From Bacteroidales bacterium (GTDB lineage: Bacteria; Bacteroidota; Bacteroidia; Bacteroidales; UBA932): a stretch of 64,000 bases of DNA. The DNA lies in NCBI GenBank assembly GCA_017412645.1, contig JAFPWX010000011.1, positions 1-64,000 on the forward strand, written 5' to 3'. Both the position numbers and the translations under genes were made by a program. Shown piece by piece: positions 37,422 to 45,112 of the stretch (positions are counted from its first letter, which is position 1; every line of letters begins with the position of its first letter). Below the pieces are notes generated by a model. It saw only the letters and a list, made by a program, of their open reading frames with translations, was not told where the DNA came from and searched no databases.

Positions 37422-39047
37422 TCAGTATTTGATCCTCGGGCTCTTCAAAGCCTCGCGCAGCACAGTGTCGTAGCGCAGGTTCATCTGAACGGCAGCTCCC
37501 TGATAATAATAGCGCGACACTATTTCCTGCTCGATAAGAGGCACAATCTCATCCTTTTTAAGGCGAAGGAATGTCTCCTTGTCCATGTCGAGCCTGGCCT
37601 TGAGGGCCTTCAGTTCGGCTGCGAACGACTCCTCCAGACCGTCCTTGCGAAGCTCCTCAACCATGCGGTCGTAAGAAGCCATAGCTGAAGTGCGGGCGTC
37701 GAAGTCCGAAGCCAAAGCGAATTTCACGAATCCGTCGTAATCGTCGAAATGATACTCCTCCACCGGGGCGATGCTCTCGTGCGCACGTACATAGTCTATG
37801 GTGTAGTGCTCGATGATGCCGTTGTACGCCAGGGCGTAGGACAGACGGCTGTATTCGCGGCCCTTCAGCTCCACGTCGGGAGTAACTCCCCCACCGTCGC
37901 GCACCTTGCGGCCGTGGGCGGTGGTGAACTCATGCGTGAGCGAATCCGGGATGTGCCCCACGGAACCGTCTTCCGCACGATGCGAATAGTCTATGGCCTG
38001 CACGCAACGGCCCGAAGGAATATAATACTTTGCCGTGGTCACCTTGAGCTGGCCACCGTAAGGCATGGGGCGGACACTCTGAACGAGGCCCTTGCCGAAG
38101 GTACGCGTACCCATGATGGTGGCGCGATCGTAGTCCTGGAGCGAACCGGCCACGATCTCCGAAGCCGATGCGGAGCCGGAGTCGACCAGAACCACCAGCG
38201 GAAGCGATTCAGCTATCGGGGCAGCGGAAGTCTTATAATTCTCCTCGCGGGTGAGGGAATTACCCTTCGAACTCACAACCACTGTCCCCCTGGGCATGAA
38301 GATGCCGACGATCTCCACGGCTTCCTGCAGTACACCGCCACCGTTGCCGCGAAGGTCCAGCACCAGTTCCTTCATACCCTTTTTCTGCAGGTCCGCCACG
38401 GCCGTGCGAACTTCTGAAGCAGCTCCCTCGGTGAAGCCGGTGAGCAGCACGTAGCCGGTGCGGCCGTCTTCCAGCATTCCGGAATACTCTACGTTCGGCA
38501 GATGGATCTTCCGGCGGGTCACGGTGATGTCCTCAACCGCCCCGGTGTAGACCCGTCGCACGCTGAAAGTAACCTTCGTGCCGGGCTTGCCCTTCATTCG
38601 GGAAGACGCCTCCGAAGCGTCGAGTCCTACCGTCGTCACTCCGTCGATCGCGAGTATCTCGTCACCGCAGCGAAGACCGGAGAGCGCGGCCGGCGAGCCC
38701 TCGTAGGGCTCGTTGATAATCACGGGGCCATTCTTTTCGGGCTTCCAGATGATGGCCCCGATTCCGCCGTAGCTGTGGTTGATCATGAGTTCGAAGTCCT
38801 CGTTCTCGTCTTCCGGAACCCATATGGTATACGGGTCGAGCGTGGCGAGCATCGCGTCGATGCCGGCCTTCTGCATGCGCTCCACCGGGAGCGAGTCCAC
38901 ATAGCTGCGATTGAGTTCCTGCAGCAGGGCTGTTTCCGTCTGCATCCAGCGGGCAAGGTTGAAACTCTTGCTCTGCGCCCCAGCCGGGACCTTCGGCGCG
39001 GCCGCGAATGCCAGCAGCACAGCCGCCAATATCATGAATCTTTTCAT
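37422..39047 (-). CDS. C-terminal processing protease (S41, CtpA/Prc type)
   Basis: Exported serine protease, 541 residues. Signal peptide MKRFMILAAVLLAFAAAPKVPAGAQ, PDZ domain (about 75-165: GGIGAIIWKPEKNGPVI, LRCGDEILAIDG) and the S41 catalytic domain with DLRGNGGGVLQEAVEI. The catalytic Ser is in DSGSASASEIVAG, with a Lys about 25 residues later in RTFGKGLVQSVRP. It probably trims C-termini of envelope proteins. ATG 39047 is chosen because it overlaps the U32 stop (ATGA) and is preceded by GGAAAGAAG, a possible ribosome-binding site. Confidence 0.94.
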   Translation of the reverse strand: MKRFMILAAVLLAFAAAPKVPAGAQSKSFNLARWMQTETALLQELNRSYVDSLPVERMQKAGIDAMLATLDPYTIWVPEDENEDFELMINHSYGGIGAIIWKPEKNGPVIINEPYEGSPAALSGLRCGDEILAIDGVTTVGLDASEASSRMKGKPGTKVTFSVRRVYTGAVEDITVTRRKIHLPNVEYSGMLEDGRTGYVLLTGFTEGAASEVRTAVADLQKKGMKELVLDLRGNGGGVLQEAVEIVGIFMPRGTVVVSSKGNSLTREENYKTSAAPIAESLPLVVLVDSGSASASEIVAGSLQDYDRATIMGTRTFGKGLVQSVRPMPYGGQLKVTTAKYYIPSGRCVQAIDYSHRAEDGSVGHIPDSLTHEFTTAHGRKVRDGGGVTPDVELKGREYSRLSYALAYNGIIEHYTIDYVRAHESIAPVEEYHFDDYDGFVKFALASDFDARTSAMASYDRMVEELRKDGLEESFAAELKALKARLDMDKETFLRLKKDEIVPLIEQEIVSRYYYQGAAVQMNLRYDTVLREALKSPRIKY

Positions 39048-40291
39048 ACTTCTTTCCATAAGAAAATCTTGTCGCCGCGGTGCAGACGTGCAATATCCTT
39101 GCCATCCACCTTCACGCTGCAAAGGCTCCCCTGCGGGATGAGTTCCACCGGTTCCGTCTCCAGGCGGATGTCGTCGGCCAGGAACTCCACTTCGCCGGTG
39201 GTGGCGCCGATAGCCATAAGGGTTTCACCGCGGTGCAGGTCCTGGGTCTCGACCTTGATTTCGGCTACTCCCAGACGGTCGAACCAATTGGTGACCTTAC
39301 CCAGGTACACCTTACGCATGGTGGCCTGACTGCCGTAAACCGAGCTCCATTCTCCCAGGCGGGCACCCTGGTAATAGCCGTCCCAGAAGCCACGGTTGAA
39401 TACCTCCGCGAGCCGGGCCTTCAATGATGCGGCCAGTTCCGGAGTGAACGTTCCTGCCTGCACGGCATCGGCCGCGGCACGGTAGCATTCGGAGCAGCGG
39501 CGCACGTATTCGGCGCTGCGGGCGCGACCCTCTATCTTGAACACCTTCACCCCCGCGGTCACCATCTTGTCCATGAACTCGATGGTGCAGAGGTCCTTGG
39601 GCGACATAATGTATTCGTGGTCTATATTCAGCTGGTTGCCGGTTTCCAGATCGGTGACTTCGTAGCCGCGACGGCAGACCTGAAGGCAGGCTCCGCGGTT
39701 GGCAGACTGCCCGAAGGTGTGCAGGCTCATATAACACTTGCCACTTATCGCCATGCAGAGGGCGCCGTGGGCGAACATTTCCACGCGCACGAGCTCCCCG
39801 GACGGGCCGCAGATGCGCTCCCGCTCGATGGCGTCTACAATCTCCCGGACCTGATGGAGGTTGAGCTCGCGGGCCAGCACAACTACGTCGGCGAAGGCGG
39901 CGTAGAAACGCAGCGCCTCAACGTTGGAGATGCTGAGCTGAGTGGAGATGTGCACCTCCAGACCCAGTTCCCGGCAGACCTGAATGCAGGCCATGTCGGA
40001 TGCTATCACCGCGTCAACCCCGGCATCACGGGCGGCAACGAGGGCCTGGCGCATGTCATCCATATCGCCCGGATAAAGAGTGATATTAAGGGTCAGATAG
40101 GCCTTCACGCCGGCCTCGTGACAGCGGCGCACCACCTCGCCCAGATCTTCAGGAGCGAAGTTGGCGGCCGAGCGCGAACGCATGTTCAGGTTGCCAACCC
40201 CGAAATACACGGAATTGGCACCGCCCTGAATCGCGGCGGCAAGGCATTCAAAGCTCCCCGCGGGAGCCATTATCTCAAGCTTTTCCATCAA
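39044..40291 (-). CDS. U32 family peptidase-like protein (TrhP/RlhA-type RNA hydroxylation)
   Basis: U32 family, 415 residues. The family features are LEIMAPAGSFECLAAAIQGGANSVYFG at the start, EMFAHGALCMAISGKCYMS with the conserved Cys residues, and CLQVCRRGY, which supplies further cysteines that likely hold an Fe-S cluster. FKIEGRARSAEYV follows. Characterised relatives (TrhP/YegQ, RlhA) hydroxylate tRNA or 23S rRNA rather than cleave peptides, so an RNA-modification role is more likely than proteolysis. It overlaps the MATE gene by 17 nt and the S41 gene by 4 nt. Confidence 0.9.
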   Translation of the reverse strand: MMEKLEIMAPAGSFECLAAAIQGGANSVYFGVGNLNMRSRSAANFAPEDLGEVVRRCHEAGVKAYLTLNITLYPGDMDDMRQALVAARDAGVDAVIASDMACIQVCRELGLEVHISTQLSISNVEALRFYAAFADVVVLARELNLHQVREIVDAIERERICGPSGELVRVEMFAHGALCMAISGKCYMSLHTFGQSANRGACLQVCRRGYEVTDLETGNQLNIDHEYIMSPKDLCTIEFMDKMVTAGVKVFKIEGRARSAEYVRRCSECYRAAADAVQAGTFTPELAASLKARLAEVFNRGFWDGYYQGARLGEWSSVYGSQATMRKVYLGKVTNWFDRLGVAEIKVETQDLHRGETLMAIGATTGEVEFLADDIRLETEPVELIPQGSLCSVKVDGKDIARLHRGDKIFLWKEV

Positions 40292-41627
40292 GCACAGAAT
40301 TACTGATTTTACTCAACACTCCCCGCCTGTAGCGCAGGGAAAGCCATATCGTACGCACTGCCAGATGCACGAAGTAGGCCGCCAGAAGCAGGTGCAGCGC
40401 CTCTGTCTCCCCGGGAGTGAGGCCACGGAAGGCGAACCAAACCACGAAGAACAGCAGCACGGAGGCAAGCATTGCGTTGCGCATTTCGGCAGAAGAGGTG
40501 GCTCCCGTGTAGATGCCGTCCCAGGTGAAGGCTGCGCAGCCGAGCGGCGGCATGAGCACCAGCCACGGCAGATACTTGCGGGCTGCCACCAGCACCGCGT
40601 CGGAATCCGTGAAGAGCCGCAGGAATCCTTCCCCGGCTACGGCATAGATACCCATCCAGAGCACGGCCACCGCCATGCTCCAGAAGAAAACCCTCCTCAC
40701 CGTAAGCTGTAGCATATCCCCTTCGCCGGCACCTATGAAGCGTCCGGAAAGGGCCTCGCCGGCATACGCGAAACCGTCGGTAAAGTAGGAGAAGAGCATG
40801 AGTATGTTCATCATTAGCGACACAACCGCCAGCGGAATGTCTCCATACCTGGCGGCGATGCCGTTCCATCCCAGATAGAGGGCCATGAAGCATAGTGAAC
40901 GCACGAAGAGATCGGCGTTCAGGGTAAAGAAATCCCGGGTGCCGGAAAGGCAGGCCTTCAGCTTCAGACCTTTCAGCTCCCAGGGATAGCGACGGCTTAC
41001 GATAAGCAGCGCATAGGCGAGCCCGGAGTATTGGGCCACCACGGTTCCAAGGGCGATGCCGTCGAACCCAAGCCCAAGCGGGAAGGTCAGTAGCAGACTT
41101 GCAGCGATGTTTCCGAGGTTCACGACGAGGTCGACCTTCATGCTGGAAGCGGAGTCCTGCTCCCCTATGAACCAGCCGCGCAAGGCCATGAGCGCAAGGG
41201 TTGCCGGTGCCGCCCAGATACGCAAGAAGAAATAACGCAGAGCCAGCCCGCTGACCTGCTCCGAACCGCCTATAATGAGCACGCCCAATTTGGCGCAGGG
41301 CCACTGAAGTGCGAGGAGCACGATGGAGCAGACAGCTGAAAGGGCAAGCGCCCTGCCGAGCACCAGACTCTGCTCACTACGGTCGCCGCGTCCGAAAGCC
41401 TGGGCCGCGAGTCCGCCTGTAGCCGCCCGCAGGAAAGCGAAGTTCCAGTAGAGAAGGGCGAAGAGCAAGGCGCCCACGGAGACACCTCCTATGTATGCCG
41501 CAGCCCCTTCCGGGCCATGCAGGTGGCCGGCAATCGCCATGTCCGCCATACCTACCAGCGGAACGGTTATATTTGCCAGGATGCTTGGCAGGGCAAGCCG
41601 GAAGATTTCGCGGTCGAGGGCTTTCAT
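40275..41627 (-). CDS. MATE family efflux transporter (DinF-like)
   Basis: Twelve-helix multidrug/toxic compound exporter, 450 residues. The N-terminal LALPSILANITVPLVGMADMAIAGHL and the repeated MATE halves, with the second starting near RDFFTLNADLFVRSLCFM, assign it to the DinF-like branch. The substrate is unknown. Its ATG shares a base with the TPR gene's stop (TAATG) and its 3' end overlaps the U32 gene by 17 nt. Confidence 0.93.
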   Translation of the reverse strand: MKALDREIFRLALPSILANITVPLVGMADMAIAGHLHGPEGAAAYIGGVSVGALLFALLYWNFAFLRAATGGLAAQAFGRGDRSEQSLVLGRALALSAVCSIVLLALQWPCAKLGVLIIGGSEQVSGLALRYFFLRIWAAPATLALMALRGWFIGEQDSASSMKVDLVVNLGNIAASLLLTFPLGLGFDGIALGTVVAQYSGLAYALLIVSRRYPWELKGLKLKACLSGTRDFFTLNADLFVRSLCFMALYLGWNGIAARYGDIPLAVVSLMMNILMLFSYFTDGFAYAGEALSGRFIGAGEGDMLQLTVRRVFFWSMAVAVLWMGIYAVAGEGFLRLFTDSDAVLVAARKYLPWLVLMPPLGCAAFTWDGIYTGATSSAEMRNAMLASVLLFFVVWFAFRGLTPGETEALHLLLAAYFVHLAVRTIWLSLRYRRGVLSKISNSVLDGKA

Positions 41628-42796
41628 TACTTGCCCTCCATGAATAGTTCCTGTTTGGCGACGGCTATACCCCTTTCGGCGTATTCATATCCCTTTGTAC
41701 CGGGACGGCCAACCTTCAAGTATGATTCGTAACACTCCAACGCCTTTTTCCAGTCCTTCCTCATCTCATAGATGGAAGCCATATTCAGAAGGGCCGAGAT
41801 GGCCTTTGGATTCAAACGATAAGCTTCCTTATAATGCTCAATGGCCTCGTTCCAGGAAGACGGGCATGACTTGGCATACTGCATATGCAGGCGCGACAGG
41901 AATTCCGGATCCGGCTGGACCATATTCCACGCCTTATCCAGCCAAATCCTGATATCCTCCGGGTCCCTGAACATCTCCGCCTTGACGAGGGCTACCGAGT
42001 AGGCCAGATTCACATCTGAGGAATCGATCTGCCAGGCGGCCATGAGTTCCTTCTCGGCACGGTAAACAGTCTTCGTCTGCCAGTAGCTCTGTCCCAGATA
42101 ATAGTGGACCGGGTAGATGTCGTTGCCCAGTTCTTTCTGCCTTTCCAGCACGTCAATTGCGGAATCGTAATCCCCTTTCCGATAGCACGCTATGCCTTTG
42201 AGCGGCGCAATCAGGGTATTGTCGGGATCCGAGGCGAGGAAGGCGTCGGCCATGAAGACGGCGCCGTCGTAGTCTTTCCCGCCAATAAGGATGTTTACGG
42301 CCTTGGCAGCGGTAGCCTCATTATTCGGCCGGAGTGCCAGCGAGCGGCGGTAGTACAAAATGGCCGAATCCGGCTGCTCCAGCTGCTTGAAGGCGTCGCC
42401 CACATAGGTATAGACCGCCGGAATCGAGTCCAGCTGAAGCGCCTCCTTGCCGGCCTGAATGCTCTGCGGCCAGGCTTTCATGCGGCCGTAGATCTGCATC
42501 TGCCGTATCTTGTAAAGGACGTTCCCGGGGAAACGGGTGGACAGAAGGTAGTAAGTTCCGGCCGCGCTGGGATAGTCGCCGTTCTGGAAATGGCAGTCCG
42601 CCAGCTCCATGAAGAGCTCTTCGTCGAACACATCAGGATTGAAAAGGGTCGAGAGAAGATTCACCGCCTCGTCGATCTTGTAGATGCTCTTAAGGCGACG
42701 CGCCTGGGCGATGGTCTCGCTGCGCACTGCAAGCGAATCCTGAGCCTGCATGGCCAGGGGCGCCAGCGCCAAAAGTATGGTCAGAATTAGTCTCAT
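41627..42796 (-). CDS. Exported tetratricopeptide repeat protein
   Basis: A 389-residue periplasmic scaffold. Signal peptide MRLILTILLALAPLAMQAQ, then a run of about eight to nine TPR-like helical pairs: LADCHFQNGDYPSAAGTYYL, YVGDAFKQLEQPDSAILYYRRSL, GIACYRKGDYDSAIDVLERQ and LLNMASIYEMRKDWKKALECYESYL. No catalytic domain. Tight overlap with rsgA (4 nt) and the MATE gene (1 nt) implies translational coupling. The binding partner is unknown. Confidence 0.9.
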   Translation of the reverse strand: MRLILTILLALAPLAMQAQDSLAVRSETIAQARRLKSIYKIDEAVNLLSTLFNPDVFDEELFMELADCHFQNGDYPSAAGTYYLLSTRFPGNVLYKIRQMQIYGRMKAWPQSIQAGKEALQLDSIPAVYTYVGDAFKQLEQPDSAILYYRRSLALRPNNEATAAKAVNILIGGKDYDGAVFMADAFLASDPDNTLIAPLKGIACYRKGDYDSAIDVLERQKELGNDIYPVHYYLGQSYWQTKTVYRAEKELMAAWQIDSSDVNLAYSVALVKAEMFRDPEDIRIWLDKAWNMVQPDPEFLSRLHMQYAKSCPSSWNEAIEHYKEAYRLNPKAISALLNMASIYEMRKDWKKALECYESYLKVGRPGTKGYEYAERGIAVAKQELFMEGK

Positions 42797-43722
42797 TGCC
42801 GGAATTTGGTGTCTTCCTCGAGCATGCCGAGGTAGGAATTATAGCGCTCCGCGCTGATGTCTCCACGGTCGACGGCGGCCTTTACCGCGCAGCCGGGCTC
42901 GTGGGTGTGGGTGCAGGGGGTGAAGCGGCAGTCCTTCGCGGCCGCCAGCATTTCGGGGAAGTAAAGGGCGATCTCCTCCTTTTCGAGGTCCACCAGGCCG
43001 AAGCCGCGAAGGCCGGGGCTGTCGATAATGAACCCGCCGTCGGTCAGAGGATACATCTCGTAAAGCGAGGTAGTGTGCTTACCCTGAAGATGGGCGGCGG
43101 ATATCTTGCCTATCTTCGGGTCCAGGCTGGGGTCGAGCGCCTTTATGAGCGAGGACTTCCCCACCCCGGATTCGCCGGAGAAGAGCGACACTCCCTCGCC
43201 GCAGAGTTCCCTCAGTTCGTCGATTCCCTCCCCCGTCTTGCAGGAGGTCTGGATTACCAGATAGCCGGCGCCTTCGTAGATGCGGATGAAGTTCTCCACT
43301 TCCTCCTTATAAAGGTCTCCGTACAGGTCGATCTTATTGAGGACTATCACCGGCTTGATGCCGTAGACTTCGCAGGTGACTAGGATACGGTCGAGGAAGG
43401 GCAGCTTGATTTCCGGGAACAGCAGGCTCACGGCTATCACCGCCCTGTCCAGATTTGCCGCGATAACATGATTCTTGCGGCTGAGGTTGGTGGATTTGCG
43501 GATTACGTAGTTCCGCCTCGGAAGCACGTCGGTGATGATAGCGGCGTCTTCATCTTCCTTATAGCGAACGCCGTCTCCGACGGCAACGGGGTTGGTGGAG
43601 GTACTTCCGGCGAGACGCACCTTTCCGCGGAGCACGGCCGGGAACGGCTTCCACTCCGGAAGGCGGCTCAGCAGGAAATGGCTGCCCGCATTCTTTACCA
43701 CTATGGCTTCGTCGGCGTTCAT
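42793..43722 (-). CDS. rsgA: Ribosome small-subunit-dependent GTPase RsgA
   Basis: 30S maturation GTPase, 309 residues. It has the circularly permuted G-motif order: G4 NKID (129-132) precedes G1 GESGVGKS (183-190) and G3 DSPG (224-227). An N-terminal OB fold and a C-terminal zinc motif (C255, C260, H262, C268 in CRFTPCTHTHEPGC) complete the family layout. It overlaps the polyprenyl synthase and TPR genes by 4 nt on each side. Confidence 0.96.
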   Translation of the reverse strand: MNADEAIVVKNAGSHFLLSRLPEWKPFPAVLRGKVRLAGSTSTNPVAVGDGVRYKEDEDAAIITDVLPRRNYVIRKSTNLSRKNHVIAANLDRAVIAVSLLFPEIKLPFLDRILVTCEVYGIKPVIVLNKIDLYGDLYKEEVENFIRIYEGAGYLVIQTSCKTGEGIDELRELCGEGVSLFSGESGVGKSSLIKALDPSLDPKIGKISAAHLQGKHTTSLYEMYPLTDGGFIIDSPGLRGFGLVDLEKEEIALYFPEMLAAAKDCRFTPCTHTHEPGCAVKAAVDRGDISAERYNSYLGMLEEDTKFRQ

Positions 43723-44663
43723 TTAACCCTTCCGGTGAGACTGTTTACGAATTCGTCCAAAGCTTCCAGCTTGGCTGCGTCGAGCCCAAGACCGGCCACC
43801 GCATCCATCGCTTTCCGTGAATATGCAGCTATTGCCCCCGTGGCGTCTTTATCCACTCCAAGGGAGACGTAGACGGCCTTCACTGCCGCGATTTTGGCGG
43901 CCTTCTCTTCCGGGGTAGCGGCCGGGGCCTTGAGGGCTTCCAACAGCGCCGCCTTGTCGGGAGCCAGCTCCAGGGCGCGCACGGTAAGCCAGCTACTCTT
44001 GCAGTTGATGATGTCGCCCCCGATGGGCTTGCCGAAGACCGCCTCGTCGCCAAAGGCATCGAGGTAGTCGTCGGCCACCTGGAAGGCCATTCCAAGCTCG
44101 TAGCCGTAGCGGTATAGAGCTTCGCATACGGGTTCGGAGGCTCCGGCCAGCATGGCACCGATGCGGGCCGCACAAGCCAGCAGCACCGCCGTCTTGAGGC
44201 CTATCATCTTTTCATATTCGGCCATGGACACGTCGTCCCGGGACTCGAATTCCATGTCGAACTGCTGCCCCTCACATACCTGGGCGGCCGTTTCGGTGAA
44301 GACGTCCAGCACGGCCGCGCTGCCACAGCGGGCGATGCTCCGGTAGGCGTCAATAAGCATCACGTCGCCGGAGAGGATGGCGGTGTCTTCATTCCACTTT
44401 TTCCACACCGTGGGCATGCCGCGACGGAGCGGACTGCGGTCCATGATGTCGTCGTGCATGAGGGTAAAGGAGTGGAAAACCTCCAGGGCCCTTGCGGCCT
44501 CCAGCACCTCGGGGGTGGGTTCGCCGCGGAAAAGCGACCATGCCAGCAGACAGAGCCTGGGACGGATGCGCTTGCCGCCTATGCTTATCATGTAGCGAAG
44601 GGGATCGTAAAGCCCTGCGGGCTCCGCGGTGAAAGTGAAATCTATTTTACCATCGGGAATCAT
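43719..44663 (-). CDS. Polyprenyl (farnesyl/geranylgeranyl) diphosphate synthase
   Basis: Class I trans-isoprenyl diphosphate synthase, 314 residues. The first aspartate-rich motif is DDIMD at 71-75 (LMHDDIMDRSPLRRG), the second DDYLD at 198-202 (AFQVADDYLDAFG), and the GGKRIRP substrate motif is at about 29-35. Chain length cannot be decided by eye; a farnesyl or geranylgeranyl product is likely. It is first in the eight-gene operon, 6 nt past a TATCTTTG box. Confidence 0.93.
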   Translation of the reverse strand: MIPDGKIDFTFTAEPAGLYDPLRYMISIGGKRIRPRLCLLAWSLFRGEPTPEVLEAARALEVFHSFTLMHDDIMDRSPLRRGMPTVWKKWNEDTAILSGDVMLIDAYRSIARCGSAAVLDVFTETAAQVCEGQQFDMEFESRDDVSMAEYEKMIGLKTAVLLACAARIGAMLAGASEPVCEALYRYGYELGMAFQVADDYLDAFGDEAVFGKPIGGDIINCKSSWLTVRALELAPDKAALLEALKAPAATPEEKAAKIAAVKAVYVSLGVDKDATGAIAAYSRKAMDAVAGLGLDAAKLEALDEFVNSLTGRVK

Positions 44664-44669
44664 ATCTTA

Positions 44670-44696
44670 CAAAGATAATCATTATTCGTATCTTTG
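44670..44696. promoter_or_regulatory. Back-to-back promoters polyprenyl synthase / YgjP-like gene
   Basis: Two identical TATCTTTG boxes, minus strand 44670-44677 and plus strand 44689-44696, 11 bp apart. Starts are 6 and 8 nt past them. Confidence 0.7.
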
Positions 44697-44704
44697 CGTT
44701 CGAA

Positions 44705-45112
44705 ATGAGAATAACTCTTGGGGACATACTCAGCGGCAGGGTGCGGGTGATATACCGCAGGCCCAGGCGTGTGCTCAAGGAGACCCCGGAGGTGGCGGAA
44801 CTGCGCAAGGCAGCCAAGGCCTACCTTCCCGGAAGGCTGCGGGAGCTGGCCGCACTACATGGCTTCACGGTGAACCAGGTCCGCATCAAGCACAATGTAT
44901 CCAACTGGGGTTCGTGTTCGGTAAAGGGTAATATCAACCTGAACCTCAACCTCATGAGGCTGCCTTCCGACCTGCAGGATTACGTGATGCTGCACGAACT
45001 CTGCCACCTGCGCTACATGAACCACGGGGCGGAGTTCCACGCATTGCTGGAGAATGTATGCCCTGGCCACCGGGAGCTCCGCAGGAGACTCAGGGAGTAT
45101 AAATTGTTATAA
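44705..45112 (+). CDS. YgjP-like metallopeptidase (DUF45)
   Basis: Short 135-residue member of the YgjP/WrbP-like M48-related family. It has the zinc motif HELCHLRYMNHGAEFH (HExxH...H) near residues 97-112 and the preceding WGSCSVKGNINLNLNL strand that is a hallmark of the family. It is shorter than typical members (about 230), missing the N-terminal beta region, but starts 8 nt after a clear promoter box, so it is probably intact. Cytoplasmic, function unknown. The stop shares TTATAA with the convergent lipoprotein gene. Confidence 0.85.
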   Translation: MRITLGDILSGRVRVIYRRPRRVLKETPEVAELRKAAKAYLPGRLRELAALHGFTVNQVRIKHNVSNWGSCSVKGNINLNLNLMRLPSDLQDYVMLHELCHLRYMNHGAEFHALLENVCPGHRELRRRLREYKLL

